Of a DNA stretch of 64,000 bases, positions 50,606 to 59,248 are shown piece after piece. The position numbers were made by a program, and so were the translations under genes. The notes below the pieces were generated by a model, which was not told the origin of the DNA, searched no databases, and saw only the letters and a list, made by a program, of their open reading frames with translations. Position 1 is the first letter of the stretch. The number at the start of each line of letters is the position of its first letter. The stretch is from CAVQMC01 sp963713505 (GTDB lineage: Bacteria; Bacteroidota; Ignavibacteria; Ignavibacteriales; Ignavibacteriaceae). Where the stretch lies: assembly GCA_963713505.1 (NCBI GenBank), contig CAVQMC010000002.1, positions 62,001 to 126,000 of the forward strand. The letters are read 5' to 3'.

Positions 50606-50632
50606 AACGTTTTACTCCGACGGTTTTGTGTG

Positions 50633-51421
50633 TTATTGAAACGCTGACATGCTGTTGAGCATCATCGCGATATGGAGCCCCAGGCCATGAAATATTTTTT
50701 TTAAAAATGCGGCAAAATACGGCAGACTAAACCCGAGAAAAAGCAGTCCGACACCGATTTTCAGCGGCATGGCCACAATAAAGACATTCATTTGGGGCAC
50801 GGTGCGAGCCACCAATCCGAATGCAACACTGGTCAGTAGCAGGGCTGCGGTGACCGGTGCCGCCACCTGGATCGCAATCACGAACATATTGCCGCCCAGT
50901 TGGATCAGGTGCTCGGCTAAAGAGCCGTTAATGTGAACCTGAAACGGCGGCACCAGCCGATAGCTCTGGGTCAGGGCCCTGATAAACCAGTAATGCGCAT
51001 TGAGTGCTAAAAATATCAGCAATGCCACCAGATTATTAAATTGCGCCAGCAGCGGTATCTGTTGGCTTTGGGCCGGATCCATAACATTGGCAAGCGCCAT
51101 TCCCATTTGAAATCCCGCCATCTGCCCGGCCATTTGTATGCCGGCAAAAATTAATTTAACCGAAAATCCGATCGCCAGCCCCAGCATAATTTCTCCGGCC
51201 ACACCGATTCCCAACCCAATGATGCTGCTCGACAGCGGCGCAGGATGTAATTTCAGCATCGGAAACAGAATCAAGCTGGTCGCAAAAGCCAGGGCCAGCT
51301 TAAACACATGCGGTATACTTCGGCTTTCAAATACCGGCATGGTCATCAATATGGCGCCGACCCTTAAAAATACCAAAAAAAACATTTGCAATTGCGGTAA
51401 TGGAATGCTCAGCGTAATCAT
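50633..51421 (-). CDS. fliR: Flagellar export gate protein FliR
   Basis: 262 residues with multiple membrane helices. The N-terminal LQMFFLVFLRVGAILMTMPV and the central GQMAGFQMGMALANVMDP are conserved in FliR/SpaR/YscT. It forms the export gate with FliP and FliQ. Starts 3 bases after fliQ and ends 28 bases before flhB. Confidence 0.95.
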   Translation of the reverse strand: MITLSIPLPQLQMFFLVFLRVGAILMTMPVFESRSIPHVFKLALAFATSLILFPMLKLHPAPLSSSIIGLGIGVAGEIMLGLAIGFSVKLIFAGIQMAGQMAGFQMGMALANVMDPAQSQQIPLLAQFNNLVALLIFLALNAHYWFIRALTQSYRLVPPFQVHINGSLAEHLIQLGGNMFVIAIQVAAPVTAALLLTSVAFGLVARTVPQMNVFIVAMPLKIGVGLLFLGFSLPYFAAFLKKIFHGLGLHIAMMLNSMSAFQ

Positions 51422-51423
51422 TG

Positions 51424-51693
51424 TTAATGCACATAAAACATCAGGTTTTCAAACAGGTTCTGGGTAAAACTAACCATGGTTTGCATCATCCAGGGAAAGA
51501 AAAAAATTAGGGCAACCGCAACAGCCAGCATTTTGGGTATGAACGTCAGCGTCATCTCATTGATGGATGTGGCCGCCATAAATATGCTGACCAACAACCC
51601 AATGGCCAGACCGGCCAACAGCATCGGTGCTGCCAAAATAATTGCCGTCTTAATGGCATCGAAAAAAAATCCGGTAACGAATTCTGGGGTCAT
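51424..51693 (-). CDS. fliQ: Flagellar export gate protein FliQ
   Basis: 89 residues, two membrane helices, the normal size. MTPEFVTGFFFDAIKTAIIL and LVSIFMAATSINEMTLTFIP match the family. Part of the FliPQR core channel. The 263-base interval to fliP upstream is filled by period-7 arrays, an unusual break in this otherwise tightly packed operon. Confidence 0.95.
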   Translation of the reverse strand: MTPEFVTGFFFDAIKTAIILAAPMLLAGLAIGLLVSIFMAATSINEMTLTFIPKMLAVAVALIFFFPWMMQTMVSFTQNLFENLMFYVH

Positions 51694-51715
51694 TGGGTTA
51701 GCTCTTTGTGATTGA

Positions 51716-51959
51716 TTATTGGTTACTGGTTATTGGTTATTGGTTATTCGCAATCACTCTGAAATCAGAAGACAGAAATCAGAAGTCAGAGGACAGAGGA
51801 CAGACGACCGAGTTAATTTTCCCTGCACCCTGCGTTTACCACCACAATCCCGAAACCTGATCCGCCTGCGGCGGAAAACCTCTTTCAATTTGCCAACAGC
51901 CAGCATCCAGTATATCCAGTATCGAGTATCAAGTATCCAGCATCGAGCATCCAGTATCA
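51716..51959. repeat. Three successive heptamer arrays in the fliP-fliQ gap
   Basis: TTATTGG-type units (51716-51750), seven AATCAGA/AGACAGA/GGACAGA-type units with exact 7-nt spacing (51763-51811), and GTATCCA/GCATCGA-type units (51899-51959) ending at the fliP stop codon. Three unrelated base sequences share one period. Confidence 0.8.
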
Positions 51960-52793
51960 AACAAACCCCTTCACCAAACTGCCCACCAGCAGGTACCATC
52001 CGTCGGCCAGCACGAACAGCATGAGTTTAAAGGGCAATGACACCATGATCGGCGGCAGCATCATCATCCCCATTGAAAGCAGAACACTGGCCACCACCAT
52101 GTCAATGATTAAAAAAGGCACGTACAGTAAAAGTCCGATCTGAAACGCTGTTTTCACTTCGCTGATAATAAAAGACGGAATCAGCACGGTGGTTGGAATA
52201 TCCGCCACATTCTTAGGGCGTTTGAGCTTGGCGATGTCAACGAACAGGGCCAGGTCCTTTTCCCGGGTCTGCTTAAACATAAAATCCCTTAACGGAGACA
52301 ACGCATTTTGAAACGCCTGCTGATGACTGATTTTTTTAGCCAGGTAAGGCTGCAGTGCACGCTGATTAATTTGTTCCCAAACCGGCGTCATCACAAAAAA
52401 GGTTAAAAACAAGGCCAGCCCGACCATTATTTGATTCGGCGGCATTTGCATGGTACCCAGGGCCCGGCGCAATAGTGAGAGCACAATCACGATCCGGGTA
52501 AAAGACGTCACCATGATCATGATCGCCGGAGCCAGGGAAAGCACCGTCATCAGCAAAAAAATCTGCAGCGTCACGGTCGGCGCCCCCGGTTGTTCGGTGT
52601 TATTGACCCCGATCGAAAAATAGGGCGTTGCCAAGCCCGGATCAGCCCCCCAGCTGTCAGGCGCCGCCCAAAAAATCAATCCGGCAGCAATCAGCACGGC
52701 AAGGCTGCCGATTTTCTTGAATCCGGCGCAGCCAACGCCGTTTGAAAATTTTTGGCTGATTCTTATATTTAGGATAGCCATCTGGATGATCAT
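51957..52793 (-). CDS. fliP: Flagellar export gate protein FliP
   Basis: About 278 residues with a signal-like N-terminus (GSLAVLIAAGLIFWAAPDSW) and the FliP signatures SLAPAIMIMVTSFTRIVIVL and RALGTMQMPPNQIMVGLALF, followed by FKLMLFVLADGW at the end. The start is uncertain: ATG 52793 follows GAGGAA, while an in-frame TTG at 52817 overlaps the fliO stop. Core of the export channel with FliQ and FliR. Confidence 0.94.
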   Translation of the reverse strand: MIIQMAILNIRISQKFSNGVGCAGFKKIGSLAVLIAAGLIFWAAPDSWGADPGLATPYFSIGVNNTEQPGAPTVTLQIFLLMTVLSLAPAIMIMVTSFTRIVIVLSLLRRALGTMQMPPNQIMVGLALFLTFFVMTPVWEQINQRALQPYLAKKISHQQAFQNALSPLRDFMFKQTREKDLALFVDIAKLKRPKNVADIPTTVLIPSFIISEVKTAFQIGLLLYVPFLIIDMVVASVLLSMGMMMLPPIMVSLPFKLMLFVLADGWYLLVGSLVKGFV

Positions 52794-52813
52794 TTTCCTC
52801 AAACTCGCGCTGC

Positions 52814-53199
52814 TCAAGTTCTGCCTGCGCCGGTTTTAACCGATTTGAAGCGGGCGGTCATCCGCTGCAAGTGATCCGAAAAAGTCGCTGGCGTGCCGCC
52901 GGCTTCCTGTTGGATCGCCTCTATAATTGCTTTATCCTCGATTTTGGTCAGCAGGGAAATTTTATCATTGGAAACACCGACCACCAGGATACTTCCGGGG
53001 ACCTCAACCAGAGCGATATTTTTTTTACCCCGATATACTGATTGGCGATCACCTTGATTAGCTGCCTGCTCCGGCCCCCGGCATCTCTTTTTAAATAGCG
53101 TTTCATAAAATAAAAAACGAAGAGCAACCCTGCCAGCACGATACCCAGTGCCGTCAGCATCTGAAATGCACCGCTGACCATGTCCGGAGATGAATTCAT
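52814..53199 (-). CDS. fliO: Flagellar export protein FliO, frame broken at an A8 run
   Basis: The ATG at 53199 (overlapping the fliN stop) begins SGAFQMLTALGIVLAGLLFV, a FliO membrane helix, and reads to IANQYIGVKK. It then runs into KISLWLRS, which is not FliO-like. The true continuation, KNIALVEVPGSILVVGVSND, lies in the -1 frame and ends at 52814, overlapping the fliP start. The switch is exactly at eight A residues (53019-53026). One added A would give a normal 128-residue FliO. This may be a sequencing error, a mutation, or slippage on the A run. Confidence 0.85.
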
Positions 53200-53579
53200 C
53201 GCAGCCTCTCAACACGTTCCATGGGACTGATCACTTCAGTCAGGCGAATCCCGTATTTCTCATTCACGACAACGACTTCCCCCCGGGCGATGGGTTTTTG
53301 ATTCGCCAATATCTCCAGGCTTTCACCGGCAAGCTTGGTCAGTTCAATCACCGAACCTTGGCCCAGCTTGAGCAAATCGTTAATCAACATTTTGGTTCGC
53401 CCCAGTTCAACGGTTACTTCCAGGGGAATGTCCAGCACAAAGTCCATGTTGACAGACCCATCCCCGGGCGAAGCGTCCCGGGACGGGCGTGCCGCATTGC
53501 CGGCGGAAGTCTCCTGTGATGCATTTGAATCAGAATCCATGGGTTCTGGTTGCGCTAAGTTTTCATCGGATATGGCCAT
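53196..53579 (-). CDS. fliN: Flagellar motor switch protein FliN
   Basis: 127 residues. An acidic, variable N-terminus of about 45 residues is followed by the SpoA/C-ring domain: FVLDIPLEVTVELGRTKMLI, LGQGSVIELTKLAGESLEIL and GEVVVVNEKYGIRLTEV. It forms the lower C ring with FliM. 2 bases after fliM and overlapping fliO by 4. Confidence 0.96.
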   Translation of the reverse strand: MAISDENLAQPEPMDSDSNASQETSAGNAARPSRDASPGDGSVNMDFVLDIPLEVTVELGRTKMLINDLLKLGQGSVIELTKLAGESLEILANQKPIARGEVVVVNEKYGIRLTEVISPMERVERLR

Positions 53580-53581
53580 GC

Positions 53582-54562
53582 CTATTTCTTGCCTCCCTTA
53601 TTCTGGTGCAGTGCGGCAATCTCAACCGCCCGGTTGCCTTTAATGATGCCCGGATAACCGAAAAACTTGGGGATACGATCAACAGCCAGGGTCACCAGGT
53701 CTTCCGGCCCCGTATTGAGTTGAACGACATCATCGACTTGAAGATCCAATAAATCCCTCACACTGCGAGTCGTTATTCCCAGTTCGGCAATCAGCGTTAC
53801 CGGGGTATCCTGCAATAGCATTTGCAGCTGTTCACTCCAGTTATGTTCCATGTCTTTTTCGCGCAGGTATTTCGATGATAATTTGTCCTTGATGGGTTCC
53901 AGCATCAGGTAGGGAATGCAAATGTGCAGGTTGCCGGAAAACTCCTGGCCCTGGACGCCAAAAACGATCACCACCACTAGATCATTCGGAGACGCCAGGT
54001 GAACAAACTCAGGATTTATTTCGCTTTTTTTAAGGGCCACCGTAATCGGGCCGACAATATTCCAGGCCTTTTGCAGATTCGCTAAAGCCTCCTGGGCAAA
54101 TCTGCGCATCATTCGCTGCTCGATCAGCGTAAATTCGCGCATCCGCTCGGTGGGTTTACCGTCTCCGCCGAACATGCAATCAATCAGTGAATATACCAGG
54201 CGGGGCTCGGTCGCCAGCATGGCCGATCCAATCAGTGGATCCATCGTAAAGATGGTAAAACTCGTCGGGTTGGAAAAAGCGCTGATGCATTCGGTATATT
54301 TAAGCATTTCGGTCGAGACGAAATCCACCTCGATCGACCGTTGCAGCAAAGCTGAAAACGTGGTGGCCATCAATCTGGACAACTTGTCATAGACTTCTTC
54401 CAAAGCATGAAATTGATCTCGCAGCATGATGTTTTGGGAAGTCAGGTTATAGGCCAGAACTTCAGCTTCCTGCTTGGCTTCTTCCTCAAGATCGACCTCG
54501 CCCTTATCCATCGCCGAAAGGAGGGCATCGATTTCCTCTTGAGATAATATTTGTTCCGACAT
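53582..54562 (-). CDS. fliM: Flagellar motor switch protein FliM
   Basis: 326 residues. The N-terminal LSQEEIDALLSAM is the CheY-P binding peptide. The middle domain includes MDPLIGSAMLATEPRLVYSL and FGGDGKP; the C-terminal SpoA domain ends the protein. It couples chemotaxis to motor direction. Located between fliL and fliN. Confidence 0.96.
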   Translation of the reverse strand: MSEQILSQEEIDALLSAMDKGEVDLEEEAKQEAEVLAYNLTSQNIMLRDQFHALEEVYDKLSRLMATTFSALLQRSIEVDFVSTEMLKYTECISAFSNPTSFTIFTMDPLIGSAMLATEPRLVYSLIDCMFGGDGKPTERMREFTLIEQRMMRRFAQEALANLQKAWNIVGPITVALKKSEINPEFVHLASPNDLVVVIVFGVQGQEFSGNLHICIPYLMLEPIKDKLSSKYLREKDMEHNWSEQLQMLLQDTPVTLIAELGITTRSVRDLLDLQVDDVVQLNTGPEDLVTLAVDRIPKFFGYPGIIKGNRAVEIAALHQNKGGKK

Positions 54563-54573
54563 ACCGGCCGCCT

Positions 54574-55041
54574 TTACTGGACCACAAATTCTTTGAAATA
54601 GATATTGGTGATCTCTCCCTGGACTAAAAACCCATTGAGGGTTTTCAGGATTTCATCTCTCAGCGCAATCTTGCCTTCCACCGGACTAATATCTTCAAAG
54701 CGTTTGGAGGGCAGAATCATTAAAATACTGTCCCGAATCTGAGGCAGCCGTTTTTCAATTTCGGATTCCAGTTCGGGAATTCCCAGCTCCAGATCCATGG
54801 TAATTCGCAGGTAGCGATTGCCGCCTTTATCGGCCAGATTTACGATAAAGGTATCCAGCGCATAGATGGTTCCGAGTGGTTGTTCCAAAGAGCCTTCCTG
54901 ACCGGGTTGGCCGCCGGCATTGGCGCTGGCCGGAACATTAATGGTGGCAAGCTTGTTCCACATCAAAAACAGGCCACCGCCCATTCCAAGCATCAAAACC
55001 ATTAGAACACCAATCAGTAATATGAGAATCTTATTGGACAT
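54574..55041 (-). CDS. fliL: Flagellar basal-body-associated protein FliL
   Basis: 155 residues: short cytoplasmic start, one membrane helix (ILILLIGVLMVLMLGMGGGL), then the periplasmic stomatin-like domain (GTIYALDTFIVNLADKGGNR, YLRITMDLELGIPELE). FliL rings surround the stator and increase its activity. Start at 55041 is inside the end of the upstream motB gene; an ATG at 55053 is also possible. Close linkage with two motB genes suits a stator role. Confidence 0.92.
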   Translation of the reverse strand: MSNKILILLIGVLMVLMLGMGGGLFLMWNKLATINVPASANAGGQPGQEGSLEQPLGTIYALDTFIVNLADKGGNRYLRITMDLELGIPELESEIEKRLPQIRDSILMILPSKRFEDISPVEGKIALRDEILKTLNGFLVQGEITNIYFKEFVVQ

Positions 55042-55783
55042 TTTGTTTCTCATCCTCCGTTGCTAAAACGATTTCCACCCGTCGGTTTTTAGCACGCCCG
55101 GCTGCTGAATCGTTGGGCACCAGGGGCCTCGATTCGCCGTAACCGACCGCGGAAAGCCTTTGGGGATTAATCTTGCCGACATCGACAAAATATTTCACGA
55201 CCCTGACGGCGCGCGCGATGGACAGTTCCCAGTTTGACGGATAGCGGGTGGTGTGAATCGGCACATTATCCGTGTGGCCTTCAACCCGCACCGCATAGGG
55301 AATTTTTCGGATCAATACCGTCATTTTATCCAAGAAGGCAAAACCGCCCGAATTGATGTCGGCTTTGCCGAAATTAAAAAACAACCCATCTTCAAAGGCG
55401 ATGTGCACCCCGTCTTTCGAATAACTGACATTAATCCCGGGTTGCGCCGCAAACTCGCCCAGGGCCTCGTCAATTGAATCCGTCTCAACTATTTCGCCGT
55501 CTGCTGCCCGCTGGTTTATCGCCTGGGTCAACTGACCCGGTTGCGAGATCGGTGTGCGCGGCTGCTGCACGGCGATGGATGCCTTTGACCCGGGCCCCAA
55601 CACGCCAAGTCCGCTCTGCAAGGCATATTGAAATTCCTTCATCAATTTGTGGTCCATGGATCCCATCGTGAAGAGCAGCACAAAAAACACCATCAAAAGT
55701 GTCATCAGATCATTGAAAGTCGTCAGCCATCCGGCTGAATTGCCGCTGTCCTGTGGTGCTTGTTGGACACCTCGTTTACTCAT
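55031..55783 (-). CDS. motB: MotB-type stator protein (aspartate present)
   Basis: 250 residues. One N-terminal membrane helix, WLTTFNDLMTLLMVFFVLLF, carries the essential ion-binding aspartate in FND. It is followed by a linker and an OmpA-type peptidoglycan-binding domain (VRVEGHTDNVPIHTTRYPSN, RLSAVGYGESRPLVPND). It is the second of two tandem motB-like genes and its start overlaps the stop of the first by 8 bases. With MotA it would make the functional stator. The start at 55783 excludes a long unconserved extension. Confidence 0.93.
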   Translation of the reverse strand: MSKRGVQQAPQDSGNSAGWLTTFNDLMTLLMVFFVLLFTMGSMDHKLMKEFQYALQSGLGVLGPGSKASIAVQQPRTPISQPGQLTQAINQRAADGEIVETDSIDEALGEFAAQPGINVSYSKDGVHIAFEDGLFFNFGKADINSGGFAFLDKMTVLIRKIPYAVRVEGHTDNVPIHTTRYPSNWELSIARAVRVVKYFVDVGKINPQRLSAVGYGESRPLVPNDSAAGRAKNRRVEIVLATEDEKQNVQ

Positions 55784-56522
55784 GGCCGGCCTCCGGCGAA
55801 CGGCCGGCTTTAACGGGTTTAAGAAAAACGATCTCAACCCGGCGGTTGCGGGCCCGGTGCATTGGACTGTCGTTGGGTACCAGCGGCTGATACTGGCCAA
55901 AACCTACCGCCGAAAGCCGTTTGCTGGAAATCGGGTATGTTTCAATCAGGTATCGCAACACATTAGCCGCCCGGGCGGTGGACAATTCCCAGTTCGAAGG
56001 ATACTGAGCGGTTTGAATCGGGACATCGTCCGTATGTCCTTCGACGCGAACTTCATAGTCGGTTTGCGCGATGATGGCACCAATTTTTTGAAGCAGCGCC
56101 ACGGCCGGCGGCGAAATAGCCGCCTTGCCGGCATCAAACAAGGCTTTATCCGACAAACGCATCACCAATCCTTTGGGGGAGAATGCCACCACGATATCAT
56201 TTTTGCGATTCAACCGGTCGGCCAGCGCTTTTAAATCCGTGTAAATCCGTGCCAGCGGACTATCTTTAGCCACCATATCGGCCGACATCGGCATGACGCC
56301 AACACCGCCGTCAGCTTTGAGCCCCCCCGGTAGAATACTGACGGATTCAACGAAGGATTTTACAAATCGCATGATCTTGGCTTCTTGGACGCTCGAAAAA
56401 GAGCTCAGCATGATAAAAAAACAAAGCAGAATCAGGACAAAGCCGGAATATACAATTTCCCAGCCGCCGCCGGCTGATCCGTCGTCTTTTTTGAAACTGG
56501 CGTTTTTCTTTTTGAACGTCAT
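55776..56522 (-). CDS. MotB paralogue lacking the essential membrane aspartate
   Basis: 248 residues with the same layout: one membrane helix and a C-terminal OmpA-like domain (VRVEGHTDDVPIQTAQYPSN, RLSAVGFGQYQPLVPND). In the helix WEIVYSGFVLILLCFFIMLS the position of the ion-carrying aspartate is glycine (YSG aligned with FND in the neighbour, YAD in E. coli MotB). It could not conduct ions as a homodimer, so it may form a mixed stator dimer or have a structural role. It sits between motA and the intact motB. Confidence 0.9.
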   Translation of the reverse strand: MTFKKKNASFKKDDGSAGGGWEIVYSGFVLILLCFFIMLSSFSSVQEAKIMRFVKSFVESVSILPGGLKADGGVGVMPMSADMVAKDSPLARIYTDLKALADRLNRKNDIVVAFSPKGLVMRLSDKALFDAGKAAISPPAVALLQKIGAIIAQTDYEVRVEGHTDDVPIQTAQYPSNWELSTARAANVLRYLIETYPISSKRLSAVGFGQYQPLVPNDSPMHRARNRRVEIVFLKPVKAGRSPEAGHE

Positions 56523-56542
56523 TCTGATTTACCAATTATTCG

Positions 56543-57322
56543 TCAGGCGGCAGCCGATTCGGCATTGGCTGCCAAACGCGCCTTGGGCGCAATAAAGGCC
56601 TTCAGCTTTTGTTCCACCACCCGATGGTTGTCACCGGACTGGATCGAAACGACACCTTCCAGCACCATTTGTTTGAACAATATTTCCTGCTTGCTTCTGG
56701 TTTTCAATTTACCGGCAACCGGAATAAACACGAGGTTCGCCAGCAGGGTACCGTAAAAGGTCGTCAACAGCGCCACCGCCATCGGCGCTCCGATTTGACT
56801 GGGATCCTCCATTTGCATCAGCATCTGCACCAGGCCAATGATGGTACCGAGCATGCCGACCGCCGGCGCGAATGTTCCCATGGTGCTGAAAATATCCGCC
56901 CCCAGCCGATGTCGCTCTTCCACATAAATAATTTCCGTGGTCATGACGTCTTCGATTGCACTGGATTCCATGCCATCAATGGCCATCTGGATACCCTGAA
57001 CCAGAAAAGGGTCTTCAATCTCGGACAGCCGGGATTCAAATGACAGTATCCCTTCCTGGCGCGCCTTTCTGGCAAACTCGGCAATCATGGGAATCAGCTC
57101 ACTGACGGATTGTGATTTGTGCATAAACACGTTTTTGGCCACCGTGAATACACTCAAAACATCCGCCAGCGGATAAGCCAGCAGGGTGGCCCCCATGGTC
57201 CCGCCCAACACAATCATCAACGACGGCGCATTGATAAACCAGGTTCCGTCGCCGCCCAGCAGAATCGAAACGATCACCAGACCAAAGGAAACCAGGATTC
57301 CGATGAGGGTAGCAATGTCCAA
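56543..57322 (-). CDS. motA: Flagellar motor stator protein MotA
   Basis: 259 residues, four membrane helices, with the cytoplasmic loop between helices 2 and 3. DIATLIGILVSFGLVIVSIL at the start and GTFAPAVGMLGTIIGLVQML followed by MAVALLTTFYGTLLANLVFI (helices 3 and 4) match MotA. First gene of the long motA-to-fliA unit behind a near-perfect sigma-54 promoter with a leader of about 84 nt. Confidence 0.97.
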   Translation of the reverse strand: MDIATLIGILVSFGLVIVSILLGGDGTWFINAPSLMIVLGGTMGATLLAYPLADVLSVFTVAKNVFMHKSQSVSELIPMIAEFARKARQEGILSFESRLSEIEDPFLVQGIQMAIDGMESSAIEDVMTTEIIYVEERHRLGADIFSTMGTFAPAVGMLGTIIGLVQMLMQMEDPSQIGAPMAVALLTTFYGTLLANLVFIPVAGKLKTRSKQEILFKQMVLEGVVSIQSGDNHRVVEQKLKAFIAPKARLAANAESAAA

Positions 57323-57416
57323 ACGCAGGCTCCTTTAAGTACCCGGCAACGATTGATTTTGGTCAAAATCCGCCGGGAACCAAACAGCAAAACAAATTTA
57401 ATCGATATGATATGAA

Positions 57417-57432
57417 AGCAAGTATTGTGCCA
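57417..57432 (-). promoter_or_regulatory. Consensus sigma-54 promoter of the motA operon
   Basis: On the minus strand TGGCACAATACTTGCT, a perfect match to TGGCAC-N5-TTGCT. Start near 57406. Confidence 0.85.
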
Positions 57433-57444
57433 CCGACTGGAGCG

Positions 57445-57473
57445 CCACGGCTCGCTTCAAAGGCTAGCCGTGG
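57445..57473. promoter_or_regulatory. Palindrome just upstream of the motA sigma-54 promoter
   Basis: CCACGGCT (57445-57452) and AGCCGTGG (57466-57473), a perfect 8-bp inverted repeat ending 13 bases upstream of the promoter. It may be an activator site or the end hairpin of the flbD transcript; no U tract. The rest of the 332-base gap shows no gene. Confidence 0.35.
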
Positions 57474-57654
57474 GTCGCCAATGCGGCTGAACTGTATGAT
57501 TTAAATTGAAAATAATTGGGAAGGGGTAAGTCGGTGCATCAAGGCTACCAATCGTAATTGAGGTTCTAAGCCGCGCAGCGCAGCCCAACCGCTTGAATCG
57601 AGTGTCAAATTTGGCAGTTTTTAGTCAACTCTTTGACGAAAAAAATCGCAAATT

Positions 57655-57852
57655 TCAAGCTTCAACCCCGGAATTGCCGCTGACGGCGCGCCGATACGCA
57701 ACGATGCGTTGGGAGATCTCCTCCAGGGGCTCTTTAACCATAAGTTTGTCATGGTTGGTGAAAGTGATCACCGTATCCGGCGTTGCCTGCAGGGATTGAA
57801 TTTTTTCGACATTGATTACCATAACGGCATCATTTAAACGGGTTACCTTAAT
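57655..57852 (-). CDS. flbD: FlbD-family flagellar protein
   Basis: 65 residues, single small domain: MIKVTRLNDAVMVINVEKIQ, then ATPDTVITFTNHDKLMVKEP. This small FlbD family is found next to flgE and motA in many phyla and is unrelated to the large Caulobacter FlbD regulator. Its exact role is unknown. The start at 57852 has AGGAG 7 bases upstream. It is the last gene of fliK-flgD-flgE-flbD. Confidence 0.92.
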   Translation of the reverse strand: MKVTRLNDAVMVINVEKIQSLQATPDTVITFTNHDKLMVKEPLEEISQRIVAYRRAVSGNSGVEA

Positions 57853-58001
57853 CATCGTACAGCTCCTGCCTTTTTCAAAAAAGATCAGTATCTCTGCCAC
57901 ATCTCAAATAGCCTGCTGCTGGGAGGCGCGGAAGCCGGGCGGCTGGGAATTTTTCAGCGTTATCCCAGTTTCCCGGCCGCCCGGCGATGGGTTATCTGTT
58001 A

Positions 58002-59246
58002 TTAGCGTTTAATATTAATCAATTCCGATAAAATTTCGTCACTGGTGGTGATGACCCGGGAATTGGCCTGAAATGCACGCTGGGTGGTGATCATCTTGAC
58101 AAACTCCTGGGCCAGGTCGATATTCGACATTTCAATGGCACTGGGAGTGAGGGTTCCCAGCCGGCCGTTGCCTGCAAATCCCGGCAACGGCTGCCCGGAT
58201 GCCAGGGATTCGGCATACAGATTCTTGCCCATTTTTTCTAAACCATCATAGCTGGGAAAATCGGCCAGCGCAACCTGGAAGGTCGGTGTCAACTGGCCAT
58301 TGGAGTAGGCGGCTGTCACAATGCCGTCCTCATCCACCGCAATACTGCGCAAAACACCCGACGTATATCCGTCCTGACGCTGGAAGGTCGTGGAGGATGG
58401 TGATGCGAATTCGGTGATATCCCCATTGTTGACCAAGGTGTCATCGTATAGATCCCAGGTAATATCCAGCGGACTCGTCGACCCGTTGGTTAACGTCAGC
58501 CGCATGGTCGGGTCGCTGGCCGGGACGATCATATTCCCGTCGGAATCAAAGGTCATGGTTATCGCAGCGGTTGGTCCGGAAGCGGGATTAAACGCGACGC
58601 CGCTGCCGGCCGTAGCCGGGATGGAGGCCGACACGGACCACTCCCGGACATTGGCTGTTTTGGCAAATGTCAGGGTCAATGGAATGGCGTTGCCCAGCGA
58701 GTCGAAAACCGACTGGGAGGCTGAGTAGGAACCGCTGGGAGTTGTCCGGGAATCCAGATTGACGTCGACTGAAAACTCGGTGGTGGCGGAAGGCGGAGAA
58801 ATTCTTTCGCCGGGAATGCTGATCGCGGTCAGGCTGCCCCGATTGCCGTCGGCATCGATCTCGTATCCCTGAACCTGGTAGCCGTCCGGATTGATCATGT
58901 CCCCGGCTTCATTCAGATGAAACAGACCGGCACGCGTATAGTAGTTCGAACCGGTGCTATCCTGCATGATGAAAAACCCCTTGCCATTGATGGCCAGATC
59001 CGTGGCGCTGCCGGTGTTTTCCAGCGAACCCTGGGTCCACAGGGGACTGGTGCCCCAAAATTCGACCCCCCGGCCGATGCCGTTGCCGGCCGAGCCTCCC
59101 AAAGACTGGCTGAGTACATTGGCAAACGAGGCGCGGTTGGCTTTAAAGGCGGTGGTGTTGACATTGGCGATGTTGTCGCCGATGACCGTCATGGCCGTTG
59201 CGTTGGCATTAAGGCCTGAAATTCCTGCAAATAAAGATCCTATCAT
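58002..59246 (-). CDS. flgE: Flagellar hook protein FlgE
   Basis: 414 residues. N-terminal SLFAGISGLNANATAMTVIG, then DNIANVNTTAFKANRASF, and C-terminal EFVKMITTQRAFQANSRVIT are hook signatures; the middle domains are variable. Exported through the type III apparatus, capped by FlgD whose gene is 2 bases upstream. A strong CCGGGCGGC/GCCGCCCGG inverted repeat lies between flgE and flbD (57932-57985). Confidence 0.97.
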   Translation of the reverse strand: MIGSLFAGISGLNANATAMTVIGDNIANVNTTAFKANRASFANVLSQSLGGSAGNGIGRGVEFWGTSPLWTQGSLENTGSATDLAINGKGFFIMQDSTGSNYYTRAGLFHLNEAGDMINPDGYQVQGYEIDADGNRGSLTAISIPGERISPPSATTEFSVDVNLDSRTTPSGSYSASQSVFDSLGNAIPLTLTFAKTANVREWSVSASIPATAGSGVAFNPASGPTAAITMTFDSDGNMIVPASDPTMRLTLTNGSTSPLDITWDLYDDTLVNNGDITEFASPSSTTFQRQDGYTSGVLRSIAVDEDGIVTAAYSNGQLTPTFQVALADFPSYDGLEKMGKNLYAESLASGQPLPGFAGNGRLGTLTPSAIEMSNIDLAQEFVKMITTQRAFQANSRVITTSDEILSELINIKR

Positions 59247-59248
59247 GG

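Noticed and set aside
51763..51811. CRISPR-like array
   Set aside because: Seven-base units without spacers are tandem repeats; no cas genes are present.
57932..57985. GC-rich inverted repeat between flgE and flbD as a terminator
   Set aside because: Not followed by T residues on the minus strand; flbD is probably in the same operon.
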